Notes under the pieces: generated by a model
The model's input: the letters and a program-made list of their open reading frames with translations, nothing else
What the model was told of the DNA's origin: nothing
The model's database searches: none
In this document: piece after piece, positions 23,096 through 34,984 of the stretch
How the letters are laid out: every line of letters starts with the position of its first letter
Numbering within the stretch: the stretch's first letter is position 1
Made by a program: the position numbers and the translations under genes
Origin: Icerya purchasi
Taxonomy: Eukaryota > Arthropoda > Insecta > Hemiptera > Monophlebidae
Assembly (NCBI GenBank): GCA_039619475.1
Contig: CM077115.1
Span: forward strand, 138,334,172-138,398,171
Reading direction: 5' to 3'
DNA: 64,000 bases

Positions 23096-23385
23096 GTATC
23101 GGGATGTTCCTTCCGGTGGCCACCATGATTCAACTGTGTAGGCTTAATGGTTCTTAGGAATGTTGTAGCAGCTGCGGATTCAGTTCTCCACTGGTTTTCG
23201 CACGTCTTTAATAATGTATATGCAATTGATAACGGTAGCTCCGCGTCCTTTAGCATTGGTAGCTCCGCGTCCTCTGGCATTGGCGAGAGCAAGGTAGAAC
23301 GTGCTGCTCCGCCGACCCTCTCATTCCCAGGCACTCCAATGTGCCCAGGAACCCACAGCAGCGAAATGGTTCCTTGTTATACAAA
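23075..23385 (-). pseudogene. LINE RNase H domain fragment, opposite strand
   Basis: The minus-strand reading from about 23385 gives ISLLWVPGHIGVPGNERVGG, the terminal catalytic motif of LINE RNase H (WVPGHxGxxGNExAD, with the Asp changed to Gly). AARSTLLSPMPEDAELPM and LKTCENQWRTES follow, to about 23085. The string ELPMLKDAELPL looks like a short local duplication. It is fused tail-to-tail with the plus-strand RT fragment and has no C-terminal Cys/His tail. Confidence 0.82.
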
Positions 23386-23443
23386 TTTACGAACTTCCTA
23401 TATTGCCTTGATCATCAGCATGCGTGTTTCAGAACACTCTTAA

Positions 23444-25644
23444 AAATTGTTACTACCTTTTTATTAATTTACTCATTTTTATTTAATTTCTAACGGTGTT
23501 ACAATTAAATTTTTTCATTTAATTTTCAAAATTTTATACGACGCCATTTACAGCGTTGTTTTTTTAAAATACGTTTATTGATGATTTGAGATGTAATTTT
23601 TATCACTCATTTTAATATTTCTGAAACCGAGATTGCAAATAAACACATCTTATACATGTCACCGGCAGTATGTGAAATGCACCGATTTCGCGAATGCGAA
23701 AATATTTTACTTAATCGAAATGGTACAAAACGTGTAAGAACAAAAACAAATTTCTATACGTTGTCTCGTAATATAACGGCAGAAAAAAAAAAGATTGAGA
23801 ATCTGCAAGTTAATGTGCTTTAAATTCGTAGTTTGAAGGAAGAATATTATATTTAATTCTTTTATTCGTTCGTTAAAATTATTTTTTCAGTTATCTATAC
23901 GTGACGTTTAGTCATTGAGTAAATTGATTGGATCATACAGACGGTAATGGAGCTCCTTCGTCGGTGTAAATCTTTCAACTAAAACAAAATAACTCAGATA
24001 ATTGCTGTTTATGTGAACAAAAAATTCCGTATCAAATGAAATTCGCATATTATTAACTTTCGGTTTCGTGAAGGAATGTTACGGAAAACACAATACAAAT
24101 TTAACAGGATTCGTAAGTTGTTTCGTAGCTTACGCAATTTACATTAAAACTTAATCATCAATATCATTAAAGAAAATATTCTCCGTCATGATGTGTTAAT
24201 AACGATGTCGCTTTCAAAAAAAAAAAAAAAAGCCATGCATACGGACGGCATCTTATTTGCGACATATTTGTCCGGCATTCCTCTGACAATAACTCTGCAG
24301 GTTACTTTCCGGACAGCTCTCCTGTTAATTTTAACGCTCGTACTCTTTTCAATGTGGATTTATCTGAGAACATTGCGCACACCTTTGCACTATTGACGTC
24401 ACATTTTTTGCACACAGTCGATCGTGGTTCTTTCATTCCTTTTATTCCTCCCCGCATTTCCGCTTGCGATCGATGTCCATTTTCTAAACAGTGCTATTAC
24501 AATTCCGCAGATTCGTGATTAGCCCCGGTACTTATGCCGCTTTGAAATTCAGCAGCGAAAATTGCCATTACACGCATTTCGGAATACTGCTTAAAAGATT
24601 TTACAACTTAACGCTTTAAAAGGAAGGACGGACTTCAGTGTATCAGTTCGAAGAACTCGGTAAACAAAGAGCATAAAAAATAAGAAAATTTCCAAAATAA
24701 TTCGAGGAACAAAAATAAAACAGAAGAGTCGTCAGGAAATTTTATTTCAGCCTTTAAGACAATTTCGAATTAAGTTGCGAAAATATTCCGGAATAACTGG
24801 GGAAAGTGTGTCATTCAGGTCCGATAGGATAGTCGGAGGGAAACGGAGAAAATATTCGCCTCCTATTTCTCAGTTAGAGTTTACACTTATTGGTAATTTC
24901 GCAAATTTTCACTCGATTTTTTTCCTCACAATGGAAAAAAAATAAAATTTCAAAGTCCGACACTAATAAACAAATCTAATTCTTCCCGCGGAGTGCTCGG
25001 ATCTGACGCCGTTAAAGTTTTTATATGCGTCCGCCTTGAGCACGAGAATTTTGAGAAAGTTTCTCTGCCGAAAAGATTCTTTCGCTGTTTTTCTAAAACT
25101 TCGCTGTTTACCCATTCGCTAGTGGCGATTTAAAATGTCTTTCGAAGGAGTTATAGATGATACCACTGGGGCAAATGTGCCTTCGTATTATTCGTACCGA
25201 AAGATGGAATGAGCGGCTGAGCTTGAAAAATGATATTGATGTTAGTCTATCGAAATGGAAAATGTTCATTATTTTATCGGGGAAATCAGTTTTCTTCAGA
25301 TTATACATACTCTTGTGAAGAGCGATTTACACGGTTATCTGACTAAATTTCGCCGAGTCTAAAATCTCCTATACATCGACGAAATACCTGACTAAACACA
25401 CATTCTCGTTTTACCTGTAAGTAAAAATTAACAGATCGGGATTTGCAGTTATGCAATAGCAAAGAAGAAAGTACCCTAAGGATCCGCACAAAACTCGAGT
25501 CCACCTCGTAAATTACTGATTTTTTCTCTTTTTTTTTTTTTTTTTTCATATGTAACTTTTTACGTGTATTTCTAATTGCATAAGGAATGTTGTACGTTTT
25601 CTGCCTGTTGCTGTAACACTTCATGCCTGTGCTAATCACTTTCG
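23444..25644. other. No recognised gene
   Basis: About 2.2 kb of AT-rich DNA. Short frames at 24193-24396 and 25108-25308 have no recognisable domain, and the first begins in a poly(A)-like Lys run. I see no repeat family. Confidence 0.45.
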
Positions 25645-26215
25645 TTTTTTTTTTTAATTTATTTTTTTATTTATTTTTTTTTTTTTATTGGACTTGTCAA
25701 CCAGGGCTTCACCCTGAAAAACAATTAGAAAGGAAAATGAATTGGCTATATTTTGATACGGTATCAAATGTTGTTAGGATGAAGGAACAAACAATGGAAA
25801 ACTACGTGTAGAGAAGGAAACATGGAATGCACAGTGTGGAGTAAGAATACCAATTCGTAATGAATTGGAATAGAAAGCAGAACCGCTTAATATATAAACA
25901 CACTTAAATAGACACATGATCGGCATCGCAAACATGCTCTTCGTTTGACAATATGGAGAAGAAACCAACGAAAAACGAAAACGAGAGAAAGATAATAGAG
26001 TGTGGTTTAAGAACGCTAACGCGTAATAATGGAGACAACAACAGAACGACGAAAGTGAAGGAAACGGAAAGACCCGATCTCACGGACAGATATAAAAAAC
26101 AATTGTCGAACAAAGAGGAAGCGCGTATACATTCGATATCAAAATCCGAGATGAAAGAAAGAAATTCGAAAATTGGATTCTTCTTAAGAAAATAGGTGGG
26201 AGGAAGCCACAACCA
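25645..26215 (-). mobile_element. LINE 3' end, RNase H-bearing family (copy 3)
   Basis: The T-rich tract at 25645-25686 is the tail of a minus-strand insertion, followed by GGACTTGTCAACCAGGGC (family 3' UTR). The minus-strand translation retains the C-terminus: SPYCQTKSMFAMPIMCLFK (the Cys/His knuckle region) and FYSNSLRIGILTPHCAFHV, equivalent to FYSILLILGLPTPYCASYV in the 59.6-kb copy. It is frameshifted between overlapping frames 25774-25968 and 25904-26212. The 5' limit is approximate. Confidence 0.72.
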
Positions 26216-27099
26216 GAGTCAAGGAGCCCACCGTTTCATTTATAAAAATGCCCGAATGGCTAGGAGTTCACAGTAAATATCAGTGCAAATAAAATGGAGG
26301 GAAAAAGTGGATAAGTGGGCGTATACGGAGAATAATAAAATAACAGGAATGATGTCAGGTAGGAGAAATGGCCTGAAGGGCGCACATTGAATCTGACATA
26401 ATTAAGAATTTAGAAGAAAAGTGATTTAAGGAAATGAAAATAATGTAATGCGGGATAGTAATTAATTCGTTTGTGAATGTGGAACTTAAATATAACTTTA
26501 ACTATGCAACTTTCCTGAAACCCAATTTTGAATCGTTTACAAATCGACTTTTAATGATCGAGGGCGTTTTTAACACGTAGTCGTCTTATTCTGATTCCAG
26601 TAATATTCAAGCGTTGGCATTTAACTATTTTTTTTTTTGGCGATGGCGAATTTTCCCGTTTTTTTAAATTTTTTAAAAAAGTTTTTGGTGTTTCAACGAC
26701 AATCGCGTTGCCCTAACCCATAACACCGATTCTAATGGAGGACGAAAAGTAGTCGGAAAAAAGATTTTTACCAAATAATTAACAGTTTCACATTAATTTA
26801 CACGGCCAGTAATAACGATTAAGAGAGATCAATTACAGTTGCAAATATAAAATATACCTTTGTTATGGCGTCACAAAAGACTATTGAGATTCCTCGGCCA
26901 TCATAGCAGATTTGCCACACTACTTTCTTTATCGAGAAATATAATTACTGTTTTTGTTCGAGAGTTGTTTGGTTTTGTTTTTGTTTTGGCACCTGTCTGG
27001 GGTATCTTTTTTTCGTATGCTCTTCTAAATACGCAAAGTCTGATAATTAAGTAATGAGACTGATTGCAGAAAACACGAATATTTAAAAATTAAGGTACG
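26216..27099. other. No recognised feature
   Basis: It may include further decayed upstream sequence of the adjacent LINE up to about 26400. Near 27030-27060 is AAGTCTGATAATTAAGTAAT, which could be the 3' terminus of the neighbouring mariner. Confidence 0.35.
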
Positions 27100-28025
27100 C
27101 CAATTTCAGAATGCTTACATTTTTTCGGCTACACACTAATGTTCCAGTTTTCGTAACACTTCTGGAAAGCTTCTACTGGCATCACTCTGAGTATCCTCAT
27201 CACGGGAAACGGACTATTAGTTGTTAGCTACCGACTCCAAATGCGTTCCTTTCGCGACTTGTTTGAACCGAAGGAACGGGAAAAAGTTGCACAGTGATAT
27301 AGCGGGGAATAGGTGCGTTGGGGCAGCACTCGAATACCCTTTTCAATGGGTCAAAAAATGCGTTACACAAAAGGTACACAGTGGCACGGCATATTGTCGT
27401 CATGAACGGTCCACGTCTTACAATCTTAGACAGATTCTGATGAACCTTTTTTACGACCGTTCCTATAATTCGAGGTAGAAGTTCTGATTCATATTCAGTT
27501 GAGGTAGCGCGAATTTCACGTGCACCATCATCCCTTTGCTATCATTATTAGCAACTACGGGTTTTTTCTGTTTCCGAGGAACATACTGGAAAAACCAAGA
27601 TTCATTTTCGTTGCCAGCAATTGTGCGCTCTAAACGAGTCGGATCATTTTCAACCTGTTCGAGACAATCTTGCGCGACGAACATTCGCAAATGTGTTTGT
27701 TGCTCGGAAAGGTTTTTTCGAACCATCTTTGCACAATGTTTTTCGTCATGGACAAATCTTCAACTGAAATCCTGCCAACTGTCTCGCGATCAATGCTCAG
27801 TTTGTCTGCTATCATATCTTGACGCACAAGAGTGCGCACACGCTGCCGCTGTTGCCAGTTCGAACTTCAATCGAGGCTTTCCAGTTCGCGGTTCATCTTC
27901 GATACTTTCTCGACCGTTTTTATACCTGAGTACGGCTCGAGACTGCATCATCAAACACACCTTAACGCCACTTTATAAAACATTTTCTTTGCAAACTCGC
28001 TTCAAAACTTGATTGCGCAGCGTTT
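27100..28025 (-). pseudogene. mariner transposase, near full length, inactivated (lineage 3)
   Basis: Read on the minus strand from about 28025: a decayed N-terminal helix-turn-helix (SSRTQV, then YKNGRESIEDEPRTGKPR), then RTLVRQDMIADKLSIDRETV and SVEDLSMTKNIVQRW. These match the mariner pattern VRxLVxxDRRxTxRMIADELxIxRETV. A frameshift leads into LSEQQTHLRMFVAQDCLEQV and TIAGNENESWFFQY, where the family has TGDExW(V/F)xxYD; the first catalytic Asp is replaced by Asn. The C-terminal half is more decayed: TVHDDNMPCHC (HDNAPxH), SPLYHC (YSPDLxPCD) and MPVEAFQKCYENW. The total of about 0.93 kb fits a mariner ORF of about 345 codons. A terminal repeat is suspected on one side only. Confidence 0.9.
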
Positions 28026-28255
28026 CTCTTAATTACGCCGGTCCATAATCATGACACAAGCAAACACGCACGCAGACACTTGAACTATATACAACCGGGA
28101 AGAATTAATATACAAGGTTAGCCAAATTGTCCGTCGATAGTAAAAAAAAAAAAAAAGGGTAATTTTCCGGATTTTCAGGTTCGTAGTGTTGCCACACGCG
28201 CGTGAAGAAATCAGTCCTATTACTTAGTTGTCAAGCTATATAGTTTCACTTTTTT

Positions 28256-28372
28256 AGAAAGCCTAGTGGTTAAGGTACTTACCTAAACTGAATCAGAGGG
28301 CATCGGTTCGAGGTTTGTTTCATTCCGTATCCAAGTCGGCTGTCCCGGTGGTATATATATATATATATAATC
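28256..28372 (+). mobile_element. tRNA-derived SINE head followed by (AT)n
   Basis: GCCTAGTGGTTAAGGTAC is a good tRNA A box, and CATCGGTTCGAGGTTTG about 40 bp later is a good B box. The spacing fits an internal RNA polymerase III promoter. It is followed by about 40 bp of body and an AT microsatellite (28351-28371) in place of a tail. The tRNA cloverleaf cannot be closed, so this is a SINE head and not a tRNA gene. Confidence 0.6.
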
Positions 28373-29500
28373 TGAAATTGAATATTGGTTATACCAAAGA
28401 ATTATCTGGAAAAAAGTAAAGGCGGATCCCATGAGAAACAAACTGGCCCCGGCATTCTCATCTAATCCATTAGGCTTAGTACCATCATGAAAAGCTTAAC
28501 TTTACAATCCATGATACCTTATCAAGGATGAAACACATGGGACTTACTTTACTTACTGTAATTGTAAATAATTTCATTCCTTACAAATTACATATAAATA
28601 TCGGTGTATAAAAAATGACGTGATTTAGTTTTTATACGTTTTCGTTTAACTTGTAGTTTTAGTCAGTCACGGTGGAATCCCATAGTTAATTTTTCACTTC
28701 TTATATAATTCTGGAGTTTTGAAATTTTGCGCGGAAATGTGTTATCAGTGTCGTCGACACACAATATTACAAATTTAAAATTGAAAGCTTCAACATTTTC
28801 GAAAAACGATGCAATACGGGTAGAACTGAGCAGAGTCACGGTCGTTATAAAGGGTAACCGTTGCCAGCGAACACTAAAAGTTACAGCTATCGAAAAACAA
28901 CTGCTCCGTTACTTTTTTGCGTTAATAACAGTATAGACCGTTGCAGAGCGATTCGCTATATTACATATATAACATATACATATATATATATATATATATA
29001 TATTTGTCAAAAGCGCAGTTTCGTTATTATTGGAAATATTATTGTTGCTGTTTTTTTTTGTTCAATTGTTACGTGTGTTATGACATTGTATTTTTTTTTT
29101 TTGGTATATTTTTCGAATTTTAAAAAGTATACATTAATTTAGATGTTAATCGTATTTTTTAAATCAATAAAATGACAACGGAGAATAAAAAAAGTTATTG
29201 TTTGGAATTATTTCGAACACAAGAAATACTGCCGACCGCTTATTAAGCATCAGCGATTTTATGGGTAATGTGGTCATTTTTAGACCTGCGCTTCGTTATT
29301 ATTATATAACGCTTACAAATTAAATTATAACTTATTTATTTTTAATTTATTAAATTCCCGTTTTCGCATTTTCGTAATGACATTTTAAACCTTTTATATT
29401 TACACAATATGAAATGGAAACTCAGAAAATATATACGATATGAAAATTATTCGGTTATTATCGTTACATTTCACTCTGCCGTTTTGCGAACTGTTACAAA
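28373..29500. other. No recognised gene
   Basis: AT-rich, with an (AT)n run at 28977-29002 and T-runs near 29050 and 29090. No domain is recognised. Confidence 0.45.
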
Positions 29501-29504
29501 TAAC

Positions 29505-30458
29505 GGTTGTACCAAATAGCAGTTCCAATAAATACATTTCTAATTATATTTAACAAATTATATAATAATAATAACCGATTAAATTACAAGAAGGAACTAA
29601 CCTTATATAAAAGCGTAATATTGCCTAACATACTTTATGGTAGTGTAATATATATAGACATTTTAAAAGTTAAAAGATTTCAAAATATATTAAAAAATTT
29701 CAGAGAACTATTGCAATAAAAATGATTAAAGTTTACAGAACTCTACCAGCTACGTGTTAAGCACTGCCATTGCAGGTATTAAACCATTAACTTACGAAAT
29801 ACAAAAACATATTAACATATTTTTAATAAAAAATAATATTAAAAATCATGAATTCCATAATGTACAGTATCATCGACCTTAGTTCATATACGAACAAACC
29901 TCGTTAACGCTTAAACAGTTTAATATATTGGATAAGTATTATAATAATAAATTTCAGGCGCAGTGGGATGAATATAACGGTATAGCTAAAAAATTTTCTT
30001 CCAACCATAGGTGATGGACTACATAATAAAGTATTTACGTCAATTTTTTTTTAATCTACAATTTCTTACTGGGCACGGGCTATTTAAAAGTTATTTACAT
30101 AAACATAAAATTGCACACTCAAATAATAACTGTGTAACGTGTAACTTTCCTGATAGTAATATTAAGCATATCTTTTCCGGCTGTTAGTAATACAGATTTT
30201 AGCAATATTATTAGCGTTGATCAATTAAGTAAGCTATTTAAAATATGTTCAGTAGTTTTACGATAGCCGAAATAAATCAAATCATCGTAAAGTACATGTA
30301 CACCTGTATTAATATTAAATTTATGTATACTAATTATTATTAACATTGTAAAACAGTCTGTCAGGGTTCCATAAACTTAAATGGAAGGGCTCAGGACAGA
30401 CCTGTTATTTATATAAATTTTCTAAATATATTTACCCCATCGTATTACGAATTTGGGA

Positions 30459-30491
<33 letters not shown>
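29505..30491 (+). pseudogene. R1/I-like LINE 3' part with poly(A)
   Basis: A 5'-truncated, decayed LINE on the plus strand. The thumb region reads LTLYKSVILPNILYGSVIYI (29610-29665), then after a frameshift KFQRTIAIKMIKVYRTLPAT. In R1/I elements this is the QRxxLLRxxxAYRTxS segment after RT. The C-terminus reads FLTGHGLFKSYLHKHKIAHS followed by CVTCNFPDSNIKHIFSGC, the LTGHG-CxxC-HxxxxC knuckle. A 3' UTR of about 270 bp ends in 29 A (30462-30490). Order, spacing and tail make a single insertion likely. RNase H is absent or unrecognisable. Confidence 0.82.
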
Positions 30492-30493
<2 letters not shown>

Positions 30494-30850
30494 GTAGAAA
30501 CGTCCAGCACTAATTGCAGATGATAATGTAACGTTTTGAACAGTTTTTCGAGTCTTACGTACAATTCACTGCGATTACAAAGCATAAAGTTAGAATTTAA
30601 AAAACAAAACAGAACAAAAAAAACAACAACTACTAATTAAATGTGCAAAGGAAAAAATGATATTCTATAGGCTTTACAAATTTAATTACGTATAACACGT
30701 GAGATGATAAAAGTGCAGGTGCTTCTGCGGTGAAATTTTCGAAAATGTAAATTAATAAAAGAATGTTTTAAAAATAATAAAGGCAGTTCAAAGAGAAAGA
30801 GTGGTGTACGCAACTTGTTAACTTTGCAAGTAGTGAATACATTTTTTCAT

Positions 30851-30880
30851 CAAAAGAAACGCGACTTCGCGTTTCTTTTG
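30851..30880. other. Perfect 13-bp hairpin
   Basis: CAAAAGAAACGCG (30851-30863), loop ACTT, then the exact complement (30868-30880). It would form a stable stem-loop in RNA from either strand. Function unknown. Confidence 0.85.
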
Positions 30881-30973
30881 GATCATGCACAATTAAATGC
30901 TGTAAAATGTACGAAATGTACGAATTTTTCCTTTTTAGCATAAAGTTTTTGTTTCGTCTCTTTTTTGTTTGTT

Positions 30974-30975
<2 letters not shown>

Positions 30976-31004
<29 letters not shown>

Positions 31005-31200
31005 TACTTTTCAAGCAACCTTTAAATTTTGAGTGCCATGTTTTATATAGACAATTTAATGAACAGTTCAAACAGAGCAAACACAAGGATACTTAATACA
31101 TAAACCAGTAAACCGCGTTGGTTTCCATATTAGGTCAGAGGGTGAAGCGCTACCAGGTGCGCTACTGATTGTGACCCCCATCGTGAGTTCTCTCCGTGTT
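30976..31200 (-). mobile_element. Poly(A)-tailed retroinsert of unknown family
   Basis: The long T run at 30976-31002 reads as a poly(A) tail on the minus strand. Upstream of it lies non-coding sequence with GTAGCGCACCTGGTAGCGC, which is A-box-like. No clear B box was found. It could be a SINE or a LINE 3' UTR. Confidence 0.35.
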
Positions 31201-31419
31201 TTGTAGTACCGATGGCAATAACGATAAAAAATATCGAAATTAAAACTCGCAAGCAATATCGGATTTTTTTAACTGGTTCGATGGTGCCAAACCGCTCCAT
31301 TTGGTCTATTTCAAGATTCTTTTTTTGGAAATGCGAGGAAACTTCTTCCTTTTATCAGTTATTTACCCACTCCTTCGATGTCATTATTGTTTCTACTTTT
31401 GAGACCTGCGAGACTTTAA

Positions 31420-34160
31420 CTGTCGGTCAGTTAAGTCTGCGGAAGGATGTGGTGACACGTCATGATTCGCGATTTTTCTCCATTTGTTCCGATCTGTTGC
31501 TAGGCGGTAATGCAATTAGTGTCTTTACCATCGCGTTGGACACCTTCTCTATTAGGACGTTTTCCCTCCTTCTACCACAGTTTGTTCCATCGAGTTTGTA
31601 TTTCTCGCCATGTAACCGAAATATCTCATTACGCTTTCATTTTAGTTAATAATACGGGATATATATTTTCAGCTCATCTAGAATTGTCCTTTTTATTTTG
31701 GCCTGCAGTCTACGGGAACCGAAGCACTATTTTGGATACAGTAAAACCGCGATTATCTGTCTGTGTTTTAACCAGTTGGCGGATTAACCGTGAATCTTTT
31801 TAAACTCACGTGCTTCCTGCAAAAAAGGTTCCAAAAATTGTGATGGGAAGGAATTTGAACATGTCGATGATGAAAATATGAAGGAGTGGATAGATAATTT
31901 TGAAATTGATCCTACTTAAGCGTACTTTTAGTGATGAAGAAATTTTAAATGAAATCAATGCGGATTCAGAAAATCGGAAAATGAAGAGCAAGTCGAAATA
32001 GCAGAACAGCGACTAAGCTGTGAAACTGCGTTGCATTACAAACTGTGATCACGTATTTCGAGCAGCAGACAGATCACAGACATTCTGCAGGTAGAGACAA
32101 AGAGAGATTGCCGACAGACAGAAGAAACCGACTGACTTTTTTAATAAAAATGAATACCTAGTCTAATTCTATTCCTTTTTATAACACTCCTTTTTTCCTG
32201 TACCTTACGTTCATTTCATTTTTGTTTGTACCCTACCTGTTGTGTTCTTATTTCTTCGTCTTGTCAATATATTAAAATGAATAAAAACATTAAGAATTTT
32301 ATAAATCTTCTGTATGTACAGTATTTACTTAATTAAATTAGTCTCTAAATAATCCAGTTGTTTCCTTCTCGCTAAAAGGGGTTTTATATCACAGCTATCA
32401 TTATACAGTACACTATTATACATATTTTATTATAAAGCAAAACAAAACAGAAAATTATACAATTGCAATCGTAGATGACAGCTATCATTTCATAATATGA
32501 AAAGGAATTAAAGAGCCTCCCGACCCACATATTACGTGGGTCGCAAGGATCGGGATACATAAAAACTCGCGGAACGGCCGGCGGCGGGTTAACCGTGTTT
32601 TCCCGTATCCGTGCATGATGAATCCTCAATTAACACGGATAATCGGGGGGTTTTACTGTATTTCCATTTTCAAAGGTAGTTCTATCGGATTTTTATATTT
32701 TTTTTTTCTGATAGTCCATGTTTCCAATGATGCGCATGTTGCAATAATTGTGTAAAGATGAATTTTAGTTTAGCGTTTTTAGTTATACTCGTACACTTCC
32801 ATATTTTATCCAGTTTCCTTATCCGATTTCTTTTCTACGTTCTTCTGTTTTTAGTGTCGGCTATTACACTTCGTGTCCCGTAATTTCTAGTGTTTCATTT
32901 TCGACACTACCGGTTAGCATTATTTTTTTCCGTCTTTGCCTGATTCACTTTCAAGTCGTAGTTTTTACTTGTAGTCTTCAGTTTTTCGATAATTTCCTTT
33001 GGACGATGTTAATTATACCATATGAGGTCCGCACAACAAAGATTATGTTTGTTATTCCTCCTTTCAAATCTCCGAGTACTTCGTGCATTACACACATTGT
33101 CTATAGCAGAATGAGAGATTTACCTATCCGCCTAACTCCTGCCTCGAATTCAAAAGGTTGCGGATTAATATTATTAAACTGCACACTTGATCTTATATAG
33201 ACCGCTACTGATCTCTTCCTGTTTCTTTTAGTATTTGCCAAAGTTTATTCCGCATTAATCAAATGCCTTAGAAAAAGTCTATGAAACATGAGCACGGTCC
33301 TGGCATGAATCACGCCTGTTCTCTCGATATTTTTGCGCTAGTAATGAGTTTGAATCTTTCACTGATGACAATTAAGCGGATGACGGCCAAACGCGTTATA
33401 TAATTCGCGTAATTTATTGCTAATTCTTTTTTAAATGTCGTCTGCAATAATCCATTGTGTCGTCTCTTTTCTCGTGTTCCGTACTTCAACATAGGCTCCG
33501 CATCAAATTTCATTGGGCTTCTTCCGCTATTCGCTTTTTCCGCTTTTCAGTTAGTTTATTGCGGCTATTACGCCTGACTTCAAAATTTCAGGTGTTCATC
33601 TGTTTATTACTTCTTTTCCGGTATTTTCCCGTATAGCTCTTTTGCAGGATTTCTTTCAGTTTTCCCGTCTTTATAATTACTTGACTTTTCAGTTTGAATT
33701 CTGTCGTTAAATATTTTGCAATATTGAGAGCTTTGTCGGTCCCGGTTGTGCTCAGAAAGTTTTTATGTAGGTTAGCATAGTTCCTATCTTTATTACGAAT
33801 AGCTTTCTTATTTTCCTGTTTAGATTTTTTGTTTTTGCATTATTTCCCGTTGAATCAATTCTCTCTTCTAAACGAGCTTATAAACTTATATTCAAAGTTT
33901 TTTCTCCTATTTGGTTCCATCTCGTCCCCCCATTTCCAGTTCATTTCTTTACTTTATTCGAAGTTGTTCTGAATTTCCTGTTGACCTTAGTGTAATCTTT
34001 CGATAACTATAGAGAGGGGGGGGGAGTTTTCGACATTTCTAATCTTAGCGTGTACCTGAAATTTCTGATTAAAGCTTTCTTTTAGCAATTTTACTCGTGG
34101 CTTTGTCGTGAAGCCAATTATACACGTCCTTCAGCATCTACTAAATAGTTTTGTAATCAA
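31420..34160 (-). pseudogene. RTE-like LINE relic, split by a pogo element
   Basis: An old non-LTR element on the minus strand. From the 5' side it shows a pre-RT linker (about 34120-34040, LLKESFNQKFQVHAKIRNVE), a Lys-rich linker to about 33540, and RT motif A remnants (FIDFFKAFD after one base is ignored, about 33270). Motif B follows (QPFEFEAGVRRIGKSLILL, where the family has GVRQGDxLSxxLFN, about 33140), then LETWTIRKKKY (about 32710; the RTE signature is YGSETWTL-K). After the 920-bp pogo insertion it resumes with MRYFGYMARNTNSMEQTVVE and LATDRNKWRKIANHDVSPHP, the RTE C-terminus (RYFGHxxRR, then A-DR-KWR). It is riddled with stops, and both ends are approximate. Confidence 0.78.
31739..32658 (+). 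mobile_element. pogo/Tigger-type DNA transposon, internally deleted, 920 bp
   Basis: The terminal inverted repeats begin CAGTAAAACC at both ends (left 31739 onward; right end reading inward CAGTAAAACCCCCCGATTAT) and share ATTATC(T/C)GT and a GGTTAA-type inner block. Each end is flanked by TA (31737-31738 and 32659-32660), the expected pogo target duplication. Inside, on the plus strand, is the acidic C-terminal end of a pogo-type transposase: HVDDENMKEWIDNFEIDPT, RTFSDEEILNEINADSENR, then LSCETALHYK. The catalytic core is missing. This is a non-autonomous derivative inserted into an RTE-like LINE. A short palindrome, CGACCCAC with its complement, lies at about 32519-32541. Confidence 0.9.
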
Positions 34161-34984
34161 GATGTTTGTTGCGATCGGCTGGTCTGATCGGGCCCCATAT
34201 TTATAAGTTCCTTTGACGTCTTACCAGTTCATATTGTTTACTATGCTAAAATCATTCTTTACACAAGACTAATCGTTCTCCTCTATCATTGCGTTCTTCT
34301 GACTCCGACGGACCCGCGAACTTTCGCGTATACACACATCTCACTTGCTCTATTTGTTTTAATTGCTTCTATTTCGTTTATGTATACAGTATACGTAGTT
34401 TCAGCGGACTTGCATTAATTGTGACTCTTATTGTTAACATTTTCCTATAGGTATTTGGCTAATTTCTCCTGTACTATACTATAGCCACTCTTTTTTTAAA
34501 AGTTTAACCATCTCGCCTGAGATGTGCGTAATATATAATCTTTTCCAGTGTGTCCTTGAAAATCCACAATGCCTAGCATTGTTAACCCTCTTACATTGCA
34601 TGTTATTTACTTATAGCCTTCCAGATGCTCATTTCGCAAATGTATCCTGATCGCCCACTATGGTCACATATTTTACACTATTCGACTCGGACTGAGGATG
34701 GCGTCGATGATTCACATGATTTATCTTTATTCCGATTTTATCTTGTCATAATATTATCCGAAACTGTAATCAAGCGGGTTTCCTCGTACTGTTATAGCTC
34801 CTGCGGCGGTGTACAGCCCTATATTTACGTGGTATCCAATGTACACGCTTGCGGTAGCCAGTACTGTGTTGGACCCGCTGCCGTCAAGCGGCGAGATACC
34901 CTTCGTTCTTGACTGGGACCTGTTTAGCTTCAGAGGCCCTTCTGGTAGCTCTAGGCTACCGCCAACATAGTTCTCAGTTTAGCT
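34161..34984. other. No recognised feature
   Basis: It may hold the decayed endonuclease part of the RTE-like relic, but nothing aligns convincingly. A 95-codon plus-strand frame at 34625-34912 is unrecognised. Confidence 0.35.

Noticed and set aside
22745..23385. Twin-priming inversion of a single LINE
   Set aside because: Twin priming inverts the 5' part ahead of a sense 3' part with poly(A). Here the sense part is the RT and the inverted part the RNase H, with no tail.
27536..28012. 158-codon plus-strand frame
   Set aside because: It is the antisense shadow of the mariner transposase, whose motifs are unmistakable on the minus strand.
31212..31649. 145-codon plus-strand frame
   Set aside because: The opposite strand encodes the C-terminal part of the RTE-like relic (RYFGYMARN, DRNKWRKI), so this frame is a shadow.
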